Assembly (NCBI GenBank): GCA_004352715.1
Contig: SCFE01000067.1
Location: 1,393,443 to 1,457,442 of the forward strand
Source of the DNA: Hofstenia miamia
Taxonomy: Eukaryota; Xenacoelomorpha; Acoela
Length of the DNA stretch: 64,000 nucleotides
Reading direction: 5' to 3'
Position numbers and translations under genes: made by a program. This document shows positions 20,893-33,969 of this stretch, piece after piece. The first letter of the stretch is position 1. Each line of letters opens with the position of its first letter. Below the pieces are notes generated by a model that saw only the letters and a list, made by a program, of their open reading frames with translations, ran no database searches and had not been told where the DNA came from.

Positions 20893-22313
20893 CAGGGTGT
20901 TCATTAAGTAACCGGACGATTTTATACGAATCTAATTCTTAAAAGTTTGAACATAACGTCAAGCATACATAACTTTTTAGATACTTTAGAATATGCGATT
21001 TTATATTTATGCAATTAAAATCCAATTAAAATGGTTGTTTATTGTGTAAACATTATTTGTTGAAGACATAAGTATTTTAATGCGAAAACGTTAGTCCCGA
21101 AATTTTCAATAAGAAAATCCAATTTGAGCTCCACAAAAAGAGATGATGCAAACACTACTTTCTGAGAACATGGAAAAAGTGTGCACCATTCATTGCTAAG
21201 CAAGTGTCCACACATTCATCGAAACTTACGATCACTCTTTCCAAGATATTAGGAGTTATGCTGTTGATCGCGACCTCAATTGTTCATTCAATGAAGCGGG
21301 CATTCTGTTGCGATAGACCACATTCTTGAGATAGCCAAACAACTGAAAATCGTTGGGGGCAAAATCTTGTGATCTTGGCGACCATTGTGGATCTTTGCTG
21401 ATTACTCATGATAGGAAGATGGACAAGTTCCATGGTAGCATTTGCTGTGGGCGGAGTCGCGTTGTCATGTTGAAACCAGGCCGATGATAAGTCTACATTG
21501 CCTTCTTGCAAAGCTGGAAGAAATTCATCGTGGATAATGCTGTGATAGACGACTTGATCAATGTTTTGTGTCCGGTAGAATGACCCAATGATTTGTCTTT
21601 CTGAAACAGGCATCTGAATTGTCAGTTGCTCTGAATGTAAGGATTTGGGCATCGACTCATGAGTATTTCCAGTGCCCCAAATGCGATAGTTTTGGCTATT
21701 GACAGCCATTCAACCAAAAATGTGCTTCGTCACTAAAGAAAAATTTTGAAAGAAAGTTTTCATTATCTGATGCTTTCTCGCAGAATGAGATTCGTTGAAT
21801 GTGGTCATTGGGCTGATGATGAAGTTGAACGCAGTAGGTATACAATTTCAGCATTCGGCGACAGACGTGCACAAAAGATGTTGAGTGACCAACTTGCTTC
21901 GAGATTTGACTCGGAGACAATGACGGATTTTTTGGATAATTTCTCCAACTGTTTCCAAGCCCTTGTCATTTGTCGGCCTCCCAGATCGTGATGGGGCATT
22001 GGGACTGCCTATTTTATTGGTATCTGGCTATGGTGACCGTACTTTGTTGACCACTTTCTTTGCACCTCAGTTGAAGTTCGTTCGTATTCAAAATAGAGTC
22101 CCACAGTTTCTACTCTCTCCAAGAGGCTTAACCTGCTCATAATTGAATGTCGTTAGAAGTGAAAATGCACACTGCACGGAAAATCCTACTTTGCAATTAA
22201 AAACTAAATCGCTGATTATGAAGCATATGTAAAAATATATTTGCACGTTTTATATAAAAATTACAATGAGTAAGACGTTTTTGAAATTGTCCGGTAACTT
22301 AATGAACACCCTG
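20893..22313 (-). mobile_element. Complete mariner-type transposon with pseudogene transposase
   Basis: A 1.42-kb element bounded by near-perfect terminal inverted repeats: CAGGGTGTTCATTAAGTAAC at 20893 and its inverse ending in ACACCCTG at 22313. Flanking TA dinucleotides, the target-site duplication typical of the Tc1/mariner (IS630) superfamily, lie inside TA microsatellites on both sides. The transposase occupies most of the minus strand. Both ends and the gene are present, so it moved as a full element and then decayed. Confidence 0.92.
21155..22140 (-). pseudogene. Mariner-type transposase pseudogene
   Basis: Begins at ATG 22140 with MSRLSLLERVETVGLYFEY, followed by a helix-turn-helix region. 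Then come FFSDEAHFWLN (first catalytic Asp, about 21720), WFQHDNATPPTA (second Asp at 21464-21466) and WSPRSQDFAPNDFQLFGYLK (third acidic residue an Asp, 21364-21366). The C-terminus contains CLAMNGAHFFHVL and ends at TAG 21155. The spacing from the second to third Asp is 100 bases with a frameshift between, close to the DD34D arrangement. Several frameshifts and a TAG near 22015 break the frame. The catalytic triad residues themselves are all still encoded. Confidence 0.88.
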
Positions 22314-22360
<47 letters not shown>

Positions 22361-22361
22361 N
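22314..22361. repeat. (TA)n tract ending in a single N
   Basis: Continuation of the microsatellite into which the mariner element inserted; N at 22361. Confidence 0.9.
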
Positions 22362-25300
22362 CAATGACAATGGTCCCTTATTATAAATTTACATTTTTTA
22401 TTATATGCTTAATCGAGATTTAGTATATGCATTATAAAAAATATTAGTATGAATCCCATTTAGGCCTGATAGAAACTTTAGCTTTTGGTTGGCCAAAATA
22501 TTTTAACTGCCCTTCAAGATAATGCGATGTTTAGATATGTGAATTAGGACTTGGAACACAAAGAAATAATGGCATTTTCTATGGTTGTGTAAATTATTGT
22601 GAAATATATTTCAAAAAACACTAATGAATTCCTTTGATATATAAACAAATTTCGTTACACTTTTAAGGTTTGCTTAATCTATTTCATACCAAGGTCCTCA
22701 AATTAGGACCATGTCTTTAAATGTATGTCTGATTCATGTTTTTAATTTCATCCTAATTTCTTTTATTGACTGTTTAAATCTATGGTATTTTTAATTCCTT
22801 GTGGTTTCAGGATTTGTCTTGCTGTTGTTTCATATTTTTCGATATTTCCTAAGGCGCGTCTCTTAATTTATATTTTGTTTATGCATCACTGACTTCAACA
22901 TAAATTTGAACTCTACATAGTACAGTCACTGTGTGATTATTAATTTCAAGTTTTTGACATTTTGTTAAGAGTTCACACCAAGGTCCTCAAATGGTCGCCA
23001 TGCAAAATATCATAAGATAAAATTGTTTTAGTATACTTTCTAGAAGTACTATATCTGACAAATAGCCAATTCCAAAAGATTTAATTGGGCCTGGTATGTG
23101 CTAGATGAGAACTTTCTCTACTATGTATGAAATATGATAAGGTGCAGCTACATACCCAGCAATTGAGGTTTCTGTAATAGATCAATTTACTTCAAATTAT
23201 ATTTCGACATTCAGAAGCCACTAAATCTATCAAAGTGAATTTGATATGATATTTCATTGACTTTTAATACTGTAGCAGGCAAACAAAGTTCATCTAATAA
23301 ACAAACCAACTGTCTCCAACTCAAAGTATCATATTTTGAATATGAGTTTAATTAATCAATGTATTTGCATTGTGAAATGACGTTTTATTAGATGTTCGTA
23401 TAATTGCTGGAACCTTTGACTTTGAAGCATTTTGTTCTACACATTTCTTCAAATATATTTATTAAGCGTATGCAAACCTTTGAGTTGCTTAATTAATCCT
23501 TTATACCTAAAAATTGATTCTGTGATCTTGTTGCATTCGTTAATTTCATAATATGCTCGTATAATTGCTGGAACCTTGTATTTGCTAATTATCATTCTCC
23601 AACCTCAAATACCAGTTATGTTCTTCATGGTAACCCTAATTAGATAAATTGGCAACAACTGGTTCATTTAGGTCAAGAAACTCTTTGGATGAATGACTTC
23701 AATAATTTACTATTTCTGTTTTTGTTTTGCATATTGTTGCCAAAGGCTTAGCAATTAAATTTGCAGTTGCGTGCGCCCCTTATTTGCAATACTTAATATT
23801 ATATTTCAGAATTTAGCTAAATGTGTTTTAGCAAAGTCGGAAAAAATCAAAGCTAGTCCAGATATATTACTGTTTCAGGTAATTCAAGAAACAGTGCATA
23901 TAAAACAAAGTTCATTTTGAAGTTAGATTTCTATTAGCATATTTTTTACTATTTAGTGACTGCGTAAAAACTTACAACATTTTTTACCAAGATTGACTTT
24001 ATAAATATAAAACGCATCTTGCCTATTTTCTAATTGTTGCCATTTGCCAACACTAGTACTGGTACCGTAAGTAAACACTATGAATTTTCTTAATAATTTT
24101 TATGTCAATTGCTGCATTGTAGAACTATTAATCCAAAATCAAATTTTGGGGTTCAATTTTGACTTCCCTAACCATAACTCTAGTGGTTCTACAAATCAGC
24201 GTGTGCCAAAATTTAGCAAATATAAGGTTCAGTGAGTGGAAAAAATGATTTGCAAACTATTTGTATTTTACTCCTAAAATCTATTTACCTATTTTTTGCA
24301 TTTCTTATTTATTTACTAATGTATTTATGTGATGTCCCATATTTCACGAGCTCTAACGTAAAGACAGTGAACATAAAAGCATTTAAATTTGAAAACAATA
24401 TAGCTTAAACAAAAATAATTCACTAGTATCTAATTTATGACTGAATGTATAATTAAGGCTAAAATTTTCACTACTTAGCGTTATTGTCAGACACTTTATT
24501 TTAAATTAAAATGGATATAATTCATTATGTCTACGTCAAAAATAATTGCTTTTCATTCGATGATATCGCAGATTCAGACATCATTTTTGAAATATATTTC
24601 AAAAATATTGTCGTACTTACATCGAAGAACTTAGTGTAATACTTTTGAAATTGAGTGTGACACCCATTAGTACGTGATTAAAATCATACAACTTAGCAAT
24701 ATATATATATATAGTGTCGGGCAGATTAATTCGTCATCCTCGAAAAATTATTTCTAAAGATTCCATACTTTAATTATTCAAATTGACTTTAATTAGACAT
24801 AATTCTTAAAAAATAAATACAAATATATGATAAAATTTTACATGTAGATATGCGTGTACTTTTTGTTTTGTTAATTCGGACAAATTTATTCGTTACTTTG
24901 CTTCAATATGCTGGTGGCCAACGATGCTTAGTGCTGTAAAAATGCAAATAGTTAATAGTTTTGTATTTTACTTCTATAGCTAAAAATCTAAAATTCTATA
25001 TATATATTTGTGTGCAAAAGAGTCTGAATACACCTATATAATTGTACATAATTAGTTCTTTGCCTCATCTGTGACAAATATGCATGGTGAAAAAGTACTA
25101 CATGTCTAAATTGGTTCATATATTAAATGTTTTGATTGGTTTGCATGTGTAGTGAAATCTTTGGCATTTGGGAGCAATTTGCATTATGTTCTTAATATAG
25201 AGCTCTCACTTAGTATTTGTGCTAATATAGTGGTGCTAAGGGATCACAGTTCCACATATAAAAAAAATATTGATGTGAGCCATGGAGGTGCACAAAATGC

Positions 25301-25589
25301 AATTACCAGACAATCATCTACTGGCAATAATGTTTTGAGAAAGGTAGTGGATGATCCAGAAAAACTTCTTTTCAAGTGAACACAAAAAAAATCGTCGCCA
25401 TTAACTCCAGTAGCTTAGCTCCCAATTTATCAGTGTATAAAATTTTTTTGGCATGTTATCATTACAATTACATGTTACAATTAATAACAATAGTTTTTGT
25501 AATGTTACAATAAATTTTAAGGACTGGTAGGAATCACCATAATAATAGATAAACTTACTATTCATTCTGGAGTGTGGTACCATCTATTC
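22362..25589. other. No gene seen in 3.2 kb
   Basis: AT-rich. Two short repeated words stand out: 'ccaaggtcctcaaat' at about 22690 and 22978, and 'cgtataattgctggaacctt' at about 23397 and 23558. An open frame at 25152-25379 (75 codons) has no recognisable motif and is probably chance. Counterparts of receptor exons 1 and 2 were looked for here and not found. Confidence 0.5.
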
Positions 25590-26058
25590 TTGTAGCTGCA
25601 CTATTAGTGTCAGTTTCCTCAACATTTTATTATTTTTTATAATTTCAAGCATGTTATAAACACTGAGATACGCTACTATACTTGAGTTGCTTTGCCTAAT
25701 ATTTAAAGAAGCAAAAAATTCTCTTACAAATACTTCATCAAAACCAAAACCAATAACTAGCAAATGCTAACCTCCTTAAAACTCCTAAATGTATTTAAAG
25801 ATTTCTGGAGGCATTAATCGAAATCTGATAATCAAAAGATTTAATGCAATTACATTGTTCTTCAGTCGATTGATTAAGCTACAAAAACCAAATCAGCAAT
25901 TGATGTAAATCAACATTTCAAATACAACAAGACTACTCACTAACAAAGTGGTATCATTTCATTCCTCTACATTATTCATTTTACTTTTAAAAATTAGTTT
26001 TAATAAAATATAAATTTTTTCATTATCTCATGCGAAAGTCTTTGGAGTGATTGAATAC
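25590..26058 (-). other. Conserved 3' flank / probable 3' UTR of receptor B
   Basis: Strongly similar to 3390-3832 downstream of the receptor A stop. An AATAAA hexamer on the minus strand at 25631-25626 lies about 430 bases past the stop, near where the similarity between copies fades, so it is a plausible poly(A) signal. Confidence 0.45.
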
Positions 26059-26113
26059 TTATGACGATATAGTTGTAGATTGTGAATTGCTCTTTGAACC
26101 ACTTTTTTGATAT
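26059..26113 (-). CDS. Receptor B exon 5 (cytoplasmic tail and stop)
   Basis: Acceptor GCATTTAG; one base completes Arg292, then YQKSGSKSNSQSTTISS and TAA. 869 bases from exon 4. The tail and its stop are conserved in copy A. Confidence 0.74.
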
Positions 26114-29100
26114 CTAAATGCAATTGACAATATAGAATTGAGCAAAAATAATGAGTAGTAATAAAGAATAGGTCTGAATATAGAATTCTTAAACAATTTT
26201 TTTTTGAAGAAATATTTTCCAATTTACAGCTTTACAAATTGTTAAATAGTTGTTGAATTTAGTTTGATTTCATTAAAGCGTTTTATAAATATTTGCTAAA
26301 ATTTTTTCAGTCAAATAGGTAATATCACAATGCAATTTTTTTGCAAACAATCTCTTGGCAACCAATACTCATTGAACTCCTCAAAAGAGTGTTTGGAACA
26401 TTGTTTTTTTCAAAATATATATACTACCTTTCAGAATTTGTTACTCTCCTTAGCTAGTTAAAGAAATTTCTTCAATTACTTCATTATGGGATTGTAATCC
26501 TGGAAGTTTTAAATTCAGGGATCCCAAGACATTCAGGTATTTCAAAAAATTTCAACATATTCTCTATAAGCGTCGCATGCTGGCTTAAGTGCGAAATTTA
26601 TTTTTCAAAATTATTAGGGCTCTGGATTTATATGGCTATGGCATAAAGCATCTTTTTACGTATACTTGGACACAATTTTCTGTAAGGCATCTTATTTAAT
26701 CGTAATTCAGACATGAATGATACAGGCAACGAATATTTTGCTGAAACTAACATATCAGAAATTTTGAAACACATTGTCTTGATGGATGATAACTTAAGGC
26801 AGGAATTGGGTCATTGCAGCATCTTTCAGTTTTATATATATATATATATAAAGCCATAGATGTAATATAAATAGATCAGTAATTTTTGGAATTTATATAG
26901 GAATGTGTATTTAGCATTTCACTGAAACTCCAGGCTGTCCAAATTTATCTGACCATTCGTTATAAATATGAAAATATCTTACCTTGATGATGTCAAGAAT
27001 AGTAGATAGGGATGAATTGTAAAGTTTAACCCAAGAAGAGGATGATGAATGAATGCCGCAAACATAAAGAGTGAACAATCACCAAATGTTTCAATAAAAT
27101 ATGCCTTTAACCATTTCAGTTCCAAGGAGAATCCCAGACAAGGTTGTCCCTTTATAAACAAAATATTATTATGTTCAAATGAAAATCTTCAAAAACCAAG
27201 TTACTATGCTAATACTACTACTACTATTATTATTTGCCTTGCTTGTAATTAGCGATGAGTTAATTATACTTTACTTTATTTTACTACTGCAACTACTATT
27301 ATTTCTACTAGTAATATCACTACTATTATTACTACTACTATTACAACTAATACTAATACTACAACCACTACTACTAGTAATAATAATAATGCAATTTTAT
27401 TGAGTTCACAGTGACAGTGTTGATTGATAAAGAACACGGGGTATCTAAAACATGTTTCAAACTGGTTAAAACGCATGCTATTTTCAGTGGCTTTAAGATG
27501 TATTTTTTCTGGGAAGTTCGAAATAGGCTTGGGTTTGAAAGGTCTAAAAACATGTTTTCTCTAAGATGCCAAATGATGCTTGAAAATTGAGTAGAGAGAT
27601 AATTTTATTCCTAAAGAATTTAAATCATATTCCCTTAATATTTTTTTTTGTTTAATATTTTGTTAATTTCCTTTTGCTTTAGTTCAATATATTTATTGAA
27701 AAAAGACATGTTTTAATTGTTTCAAACGCTTAAGACGTGCTAAGCGTTTTTTTCTAAGAAAAAAAAATGCCCAACTCTGTCAGTGATTCCATCTTGGAAA
27801 AAGTATATAATTACTTCCATATTCCACATTTGAACCAGAAAAAAACATAGAAAGTCGTGATCTATCAAGAAATCTGGAAAAACATCAAATTTCCACATAC
27901 TTAAGACAACAAAGACCTGAATGTACTACATAGGAGGGTAGATAGAATATTATTTCAGTAGGAGTTTAAAATAGAAAAAACATAGTTTGATTTTACGAGT
28001 CCTACCAAGTGAGAATCTGCCCTGCAACACATCTCAATTATGTTCTAAAGAAAAAATCTTTTCTGAGCTGTTATCAAAACTTTGTGTGAAAATAATCGTG
28101 TAAAAATTATTGTGTAACAAACTTCTCAGCTAATTTATTGTTAAACATTACAATTATGGTCTTAACAGTTAGTGAGATTATGTAATTCTAATTGATATTT
28201 GATATTTAATATTTAACTAAGTACAAACAATGCTTAAATGAAAAACAAATATAGTGGATTTCAATAGCTATAGAATAAAAAAACAGTTCATTGCAAAAAT
28301 AAATTGGATACGCTTTGGACATATACTGTTTATTGCTTCTGTTAATTTTAGCATGACAGAGGATGGCATAGACTGTGAAATATATCCACATAGACTTGTT
28401 ATTTTTATATATGCATGGAAAGATATCCCAATTTCCAAGATAGCACGTTCCCTCTGTGTCCCGTAGCACTACATTCCAGAATATAATATATTACCATGTA
28501 AATTCTTTCATTTTTTAAAACCTTCACTAATTACTAAAATGGGCTAGTCTAACACTAGTAGAGCATCCAAGAACATGCAATTCCACAGCGAAACATTCAT
28601 GTGACTTGCTGGGGAATTATAATTTTATAACGTTCTTTTTCAATCTTTAAGTCATTAGGCTCCTTAGTCCCACCTAGTCGCAATGGATTTAATCTCAGCC
28701 CTGTCCCATTACAGGTCACTAAAGATTCCGATCTTATGATATAAATATTAATTGTCCAAAAATAGTCAGTTTTGTTAATAAAATATTTAAATGAGCATTT
28801 CTACGTAAAGTAAAAGTATCGAAACATACTAATTAGATGATTTGATCAATTCCAAATGTTTATTACGATAAAATATAATTAGAATATTTTTATGGCTGGC
28901 ACTGTAGATCAAACTACGATTGTCATTTTTGAAAATTTTTTCTAAAAGTATAGAATAACACGGTATTTTAATTGGATTCAAAGGTTCTTAGCTAAAAAGA
29001 AAGTACAGTAGATTAATTTGAATAAGTTAATCGAATACTGTTCTTAAAATTTTTTTCTTGAAGAGATAACTGGAATAGAACAGAATACCAAAATTTGGAA

Positions 29101-31670
29101 GAGAAAGAAAATTTGTAAGTTTTGATTGGCTGCGATTTTTTGACCCATTATCCTGAAGCAGTCTTGAAACCACCCTAAGCAATAATTCACCAATATAATT
29201 TCAGCACACTTCTATTTATAGCCTATTGAAACATATCTTGCTAAATGCGTATATATGTATTGTTTGTATTTCGATGCTTCATATCTTTGAAACTTATTAA
29301 TTAAAACGAGGCTTAAAAAAGTAGTATACAGAAAAACTCCAAGTATCTGGATGGGGATAAGCTCAATTTTTGAAGCAAGTTGATTTCTTGAAAAAAATCA
29401 TTTTCAAAATACATGATACAAATGTATGGTTATTCGAATGAAATTATTGAGTTTCCTACTATCCAGATTATGCGAGATTTACTGTATGTAAATTTAATTA
29501 AAAAAGAACATCACTGATCCGAGAGTGCATGGAATTAAGAGTAAAACTGCCATTATTGAAAGAACTGCACAGTTCATGGTGACTTTCAACTCTTTAATCG
29601 ATGGTCCTTTACCTGTAGTCTTGTTTCTACCTAATATCTAAAAATTCATCAATTACTAATCAAGTAAAAAGTATCAATCATTAAATTAATTTTTTGTATC
29701 ACTTTTAGAAAATTATAATGAAAACTATTTCTAATGACCATTTTGATGTTTTGTGGTGGGAAGTACAAACCAATGGCAAACCTTTTAACTTAATAAAAGG
29801 ATTTCCAGTTAATAAACTTCATGTACCATTGGCAAAGATTAGCTAAACTTTTGTATCAGCTGAAATATATATTAAGAATAATGTTTATAATTCACTTTGA
29901 AAGATTATGAAATATCAATGTAATAAATTAATGCGATTCAAATGTATAACATTAAGCCTGGCTGTGCCAGTGCCATAAGAAATGACTAGAGCTTAGTTCT
30001 GGGCAGGTTAAACCCTGAACGGGTAATTCGGGTAAACTGAATAAGCTAGACAATCACACTAAATTTATTTGCTTCTCATTTTGAAAAAAAATTGAAAATA
30101 CATTTTTACTTGAAGGTTTTGAACTTTACAATTTTAGTCAAGCTTTTTTGAAGAAACTACAAACTTATTAATTTTTAGCTTACAATAATCTAATGACCAC
30201 ACAAAAAATACTCCGAAAATAACTAATACTCATTTAAAACGACATAATAAATAAAAATTCGGTAAGTAATAATTAAAGCTGTTCCTATGGATAAAATACC
30301 CTTGAAAATATTAATAAATAATATTAATAAATGCAATTATAATAAATAGAAATCTTGATCATTAATTACTGACAGTGAAATATAGTAAAATGATTCCTTA
30401 AAGGTTGAACAGTAAAGAAGCAGTATGGGTGGTTACAATTTTCGAGTCAGGGATGAAATGTCAACTTGGTGAAATGTAATAGAGTAAAAATTTATTGAAA
30501 TGACAATTACGCATTGAAAGATTACCTTAAGTAATATAAAATTTGCTTTAATATTAGCAAAATAATATAAATTAGAAACTATGAAAAGAACTTTTAAATA
30601 TTTCATTAGATAAAAAACTGAAATGCTAAGAGTAAAATTTATGAAAATATGAATGTATGTAAAAAATTTTTTAAATATTGGAATATTGATGAAAAGAAAT
30701 GCAATTATTCGCGACTTACATTTATTAAAAAATTTATATTTTCCATAAAATTTTGTACGAGTTTTTCACAACCTGTTATTGAATTGTAAAAATTATGCAT
30801 GTATTCAAAATAATGGCATTTAGAAATTGTATGTAAATATTTCAATAACATTTATTTAATAAACAAACACTCACAAACTAATCATAGCACATATATAAGT
30901 TACAATCAAGGTATTAAAATCTTCATTAGCTGCAGCTGAAGAATTTCAGTTTGAAATTTATCAGAGAAGAACTTAAATAAGTTAGCCAATCTGAGAAACC
31001 AGATATATAAATATTAATTAAGAAATTTTGAAAAAGTACACGTTTTTATATGGAAATACATGTACTTGAATCATGAACAATAATTTTTACATTGGACAGA
31101 TATAGTGCAAGGTCATGCAACATCTCAATACAAATGAATATTTTCATTCATAAAGACCAAAGAACAAAGTGATTAAAATTGGTATAGTGATTCTTAAAGG
31201 CAACAATGGCATAATAAATATTTTTAATAGAAAATTGAAAGTAAAAAAAGTTTTGGAGAATGAAGAAAAACGCTTTTCATTAGGACTGCATTTGCAAAAG
31301 ATCGGAAACATTAAAAACAATTTGTACTTGCATATTAAAAAAATAAAAAATAATAATTTTGAGAAAAAATTGATTTGACATGGATTATTTCAATTTATGC
31401 ATAAAATAAATGTTTTTTCTAATTTTCAATTAGAATATCTCGACATGCATCCTAACAATCTTTGATGAAATTTCTTTCAACCTTTTAGCATTAATATTTA
31501 CATCTTCAAGAATACTCACAGAATGACATTATATGGGTTTGAAGAATGTTGAATTCCATTAAAATATACATATGTAGTTTAAATATTGATACAACCTTAC
31601 CACATTTAAAGTTATTGTTTATGTGGAAAAGCTTCATGAATAAATATATATATATACATATATATATAAC

Positions 31671-31705
<35 letters not shown>

Positions 31706-33925
31706 CTAAGAGTGACTTATATTAAAAGTTGTTCTAAATCAAATGTTGAATAAAAACGAATTATTAATGAAATTCAAGTTCTTAGAGAAAATTTAAAAAT
31801 GTTCTCTAGCATTGCAAGTAAAGTAACCTTCCATAAGATGCTTGCGTAGATACTGATGATGGCAGCAGATATGAAGTAAATGGAGTAAAACAGTGGGCGC
31901 CAATTCCAAGTAATATAAATGGCTGCCACCAATAATATCAACAACACTCGAACTTGCCATAGAGCGTTTTTTAGGTTTCTTTCTAAAGATTGTAACTAAG
32001 TAGATTGCAAATAGTAAAGCTTGAAATATATTTAAGCTGAGAAAACGATTAATGAATTTAGATCCATATTTATCTAAAGATTCAATTATTAATTTCTTAA
32101 CAAGTATTTAACTTCAAACATTAAGTACATCAATCTTTGTATGAGTTTCAAGCAATTTTCTAACCATGAATTTGAGTTTTAAATTAGTTATTATTTAAGT
32201 AAGAATAAAAGCAGCACTACAACGAGGCATAATTATATATTTTTAAGTAATACGATAATATTATAAATTTGGTTCCTGTTATGAAATCAATCAGTACCAT
32301 TTTGCAAAAACCATATTCAGTAATAAACATAAAACATTATAACGAAAATGTTGATTTTAAAGACGAAATAACTTTGGATTATTGCCCTTACTTATCATTA
32401 ATGATGCACACCTAAAAGTCTACTCAACGTCATAGAACAATACAAATTAGTTTAACATTCAGAAATGAAAAAAGAACGAAAGTAAAATGGCATGATAATG
32501 GAATATGGATGTAGCGCATGCTGGACACAAACATTTGTGATAGAATCTTTATGCTATTCCCTGTGACAAACACAAATTGTGTCTTAAGTGTCTCTAAGTT
32601 GTGCAGTGTTAAAATTTTTTTTTGAACCAACGATAAAAGTGTATTATTTGGAAAATTTATAATTGCATTGGGTTCCATTATTGGCGCGTTAAGCACTATA
32701 GCACAGAAAATCTTAACTAATCAGTAATAAATAATGTCCAATTAATAATGCATTTTATAATAATAGATTTTGTAAATTATAATTTTGTTGTCCTTACTCA
32801 TTAACAAAGGATATCAGCAATTTAAGATAATAAATGCTGAATTCTTTTTTATAAAAATGAATTTTGTTAATAATAAGCGTAACATAAATAGCATCTCTAT
32901 TCCAATTCAATATTTTGATGTCATTTGGTAGGATGTATAAATTATTAGAAATTCACCCAAGCTTGACCTAAGCTTTCTATAAGTTATTAAGAAAATTGTG
33001 TGTGCTAGAACATGTGTTGCTGAATAAATTAACGAATTGGGTTAAAAAAAGAAGTTCATTGCTTAAGTAAATCAATTTGATATGCTTATAAACAAGAGTA
33101 GAATGTTGGAAGTGTAAACAATTCACGTAAATTTTTTTGTGATTCCGTGATTTATATTTATACTATTTGTAACATTAATTCACATTCCATTCACATTTAA
33201 AAAAATTTGAGTCAATCAAGCAAAATACTAAAATGAATAATAGTTGCAAATATTAATGTTCACAATTCCAAAATTTAACTTTGGAAAATATTTTCCAAAC
33301 GCTAATCGTTGTTAGATAGAGTGCCTTCAATAAACAGGATTTGATCAACATGAAATTGTATCGAAATTTTGGATAAAAATATTACTCTATTACATCTACC
33401 AAAATTACTCTTTATAAAACTATGATTTTATACATCTTGATGTATGCGTCTCCTCTATGGTTTCCATCATTTTCCGATATCTCATGTCTTAAAAGTTTTC
33501 AAGGATATCTAAAATTTCTAATTATAAACATAGACTTATTGCTCTAAATTTGCTTCTAATATCACTTTTGCGTCAATATAAAGATATGGTGATGTTCAAT
33601 GCATTATTACATGATATTTATGATTTTGACATCTTTGGTAATATTTCATTTTATGTACCATTGCGATCTAATTTTAGATCAAGTTCTAGCATTTTATTTC
33701 AAATATCAAAACTTAAGAATATATAGACTCGATAATCATATTTTAATCGTGTTAAAAGACTTGCTCCTAGACTTTTTAAAGCTAAATTAATGCGTCATAT
33801 GGTAAACTTCTTAAGCACTGAATATGATAATTCATAAACATGTAAAAAGTTTCTTCTTTGCCCATGTAATATTTTTTTTTCTTTTAATTTGTAATATTTT
33901 TGTTATTCAGTTTTAAATAAACTCA

Positions 33926-33969
<44 letters not shown>

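Noticed and set aside
26028-26222. 64-codon minus-strand frame overlapping receptor B exon 5
   Set aside because: Its frame differs from the spliced exon and contains a stop in copy A, whereas the spliced frame and stop are conserved in both copies.
27049-27252. Plus-strand frame over receptor B exon 4
   Set aside because: Antisense shadow; not conserved as a protein in copy A.
27179-27476. Leucine-rich and valine-rich open frames on both strands
   Set aside because: Translations of the ACT/ATT trinucleotide tract.
31760-31995. Exon 2 considered as part of an EXS-type phosphate exporter
   Set aside because: The hydrophobic pattern is similar, but exact phase agreement with receptor exons 1 and 3 and the TM4-TM5 position favour the receptor.
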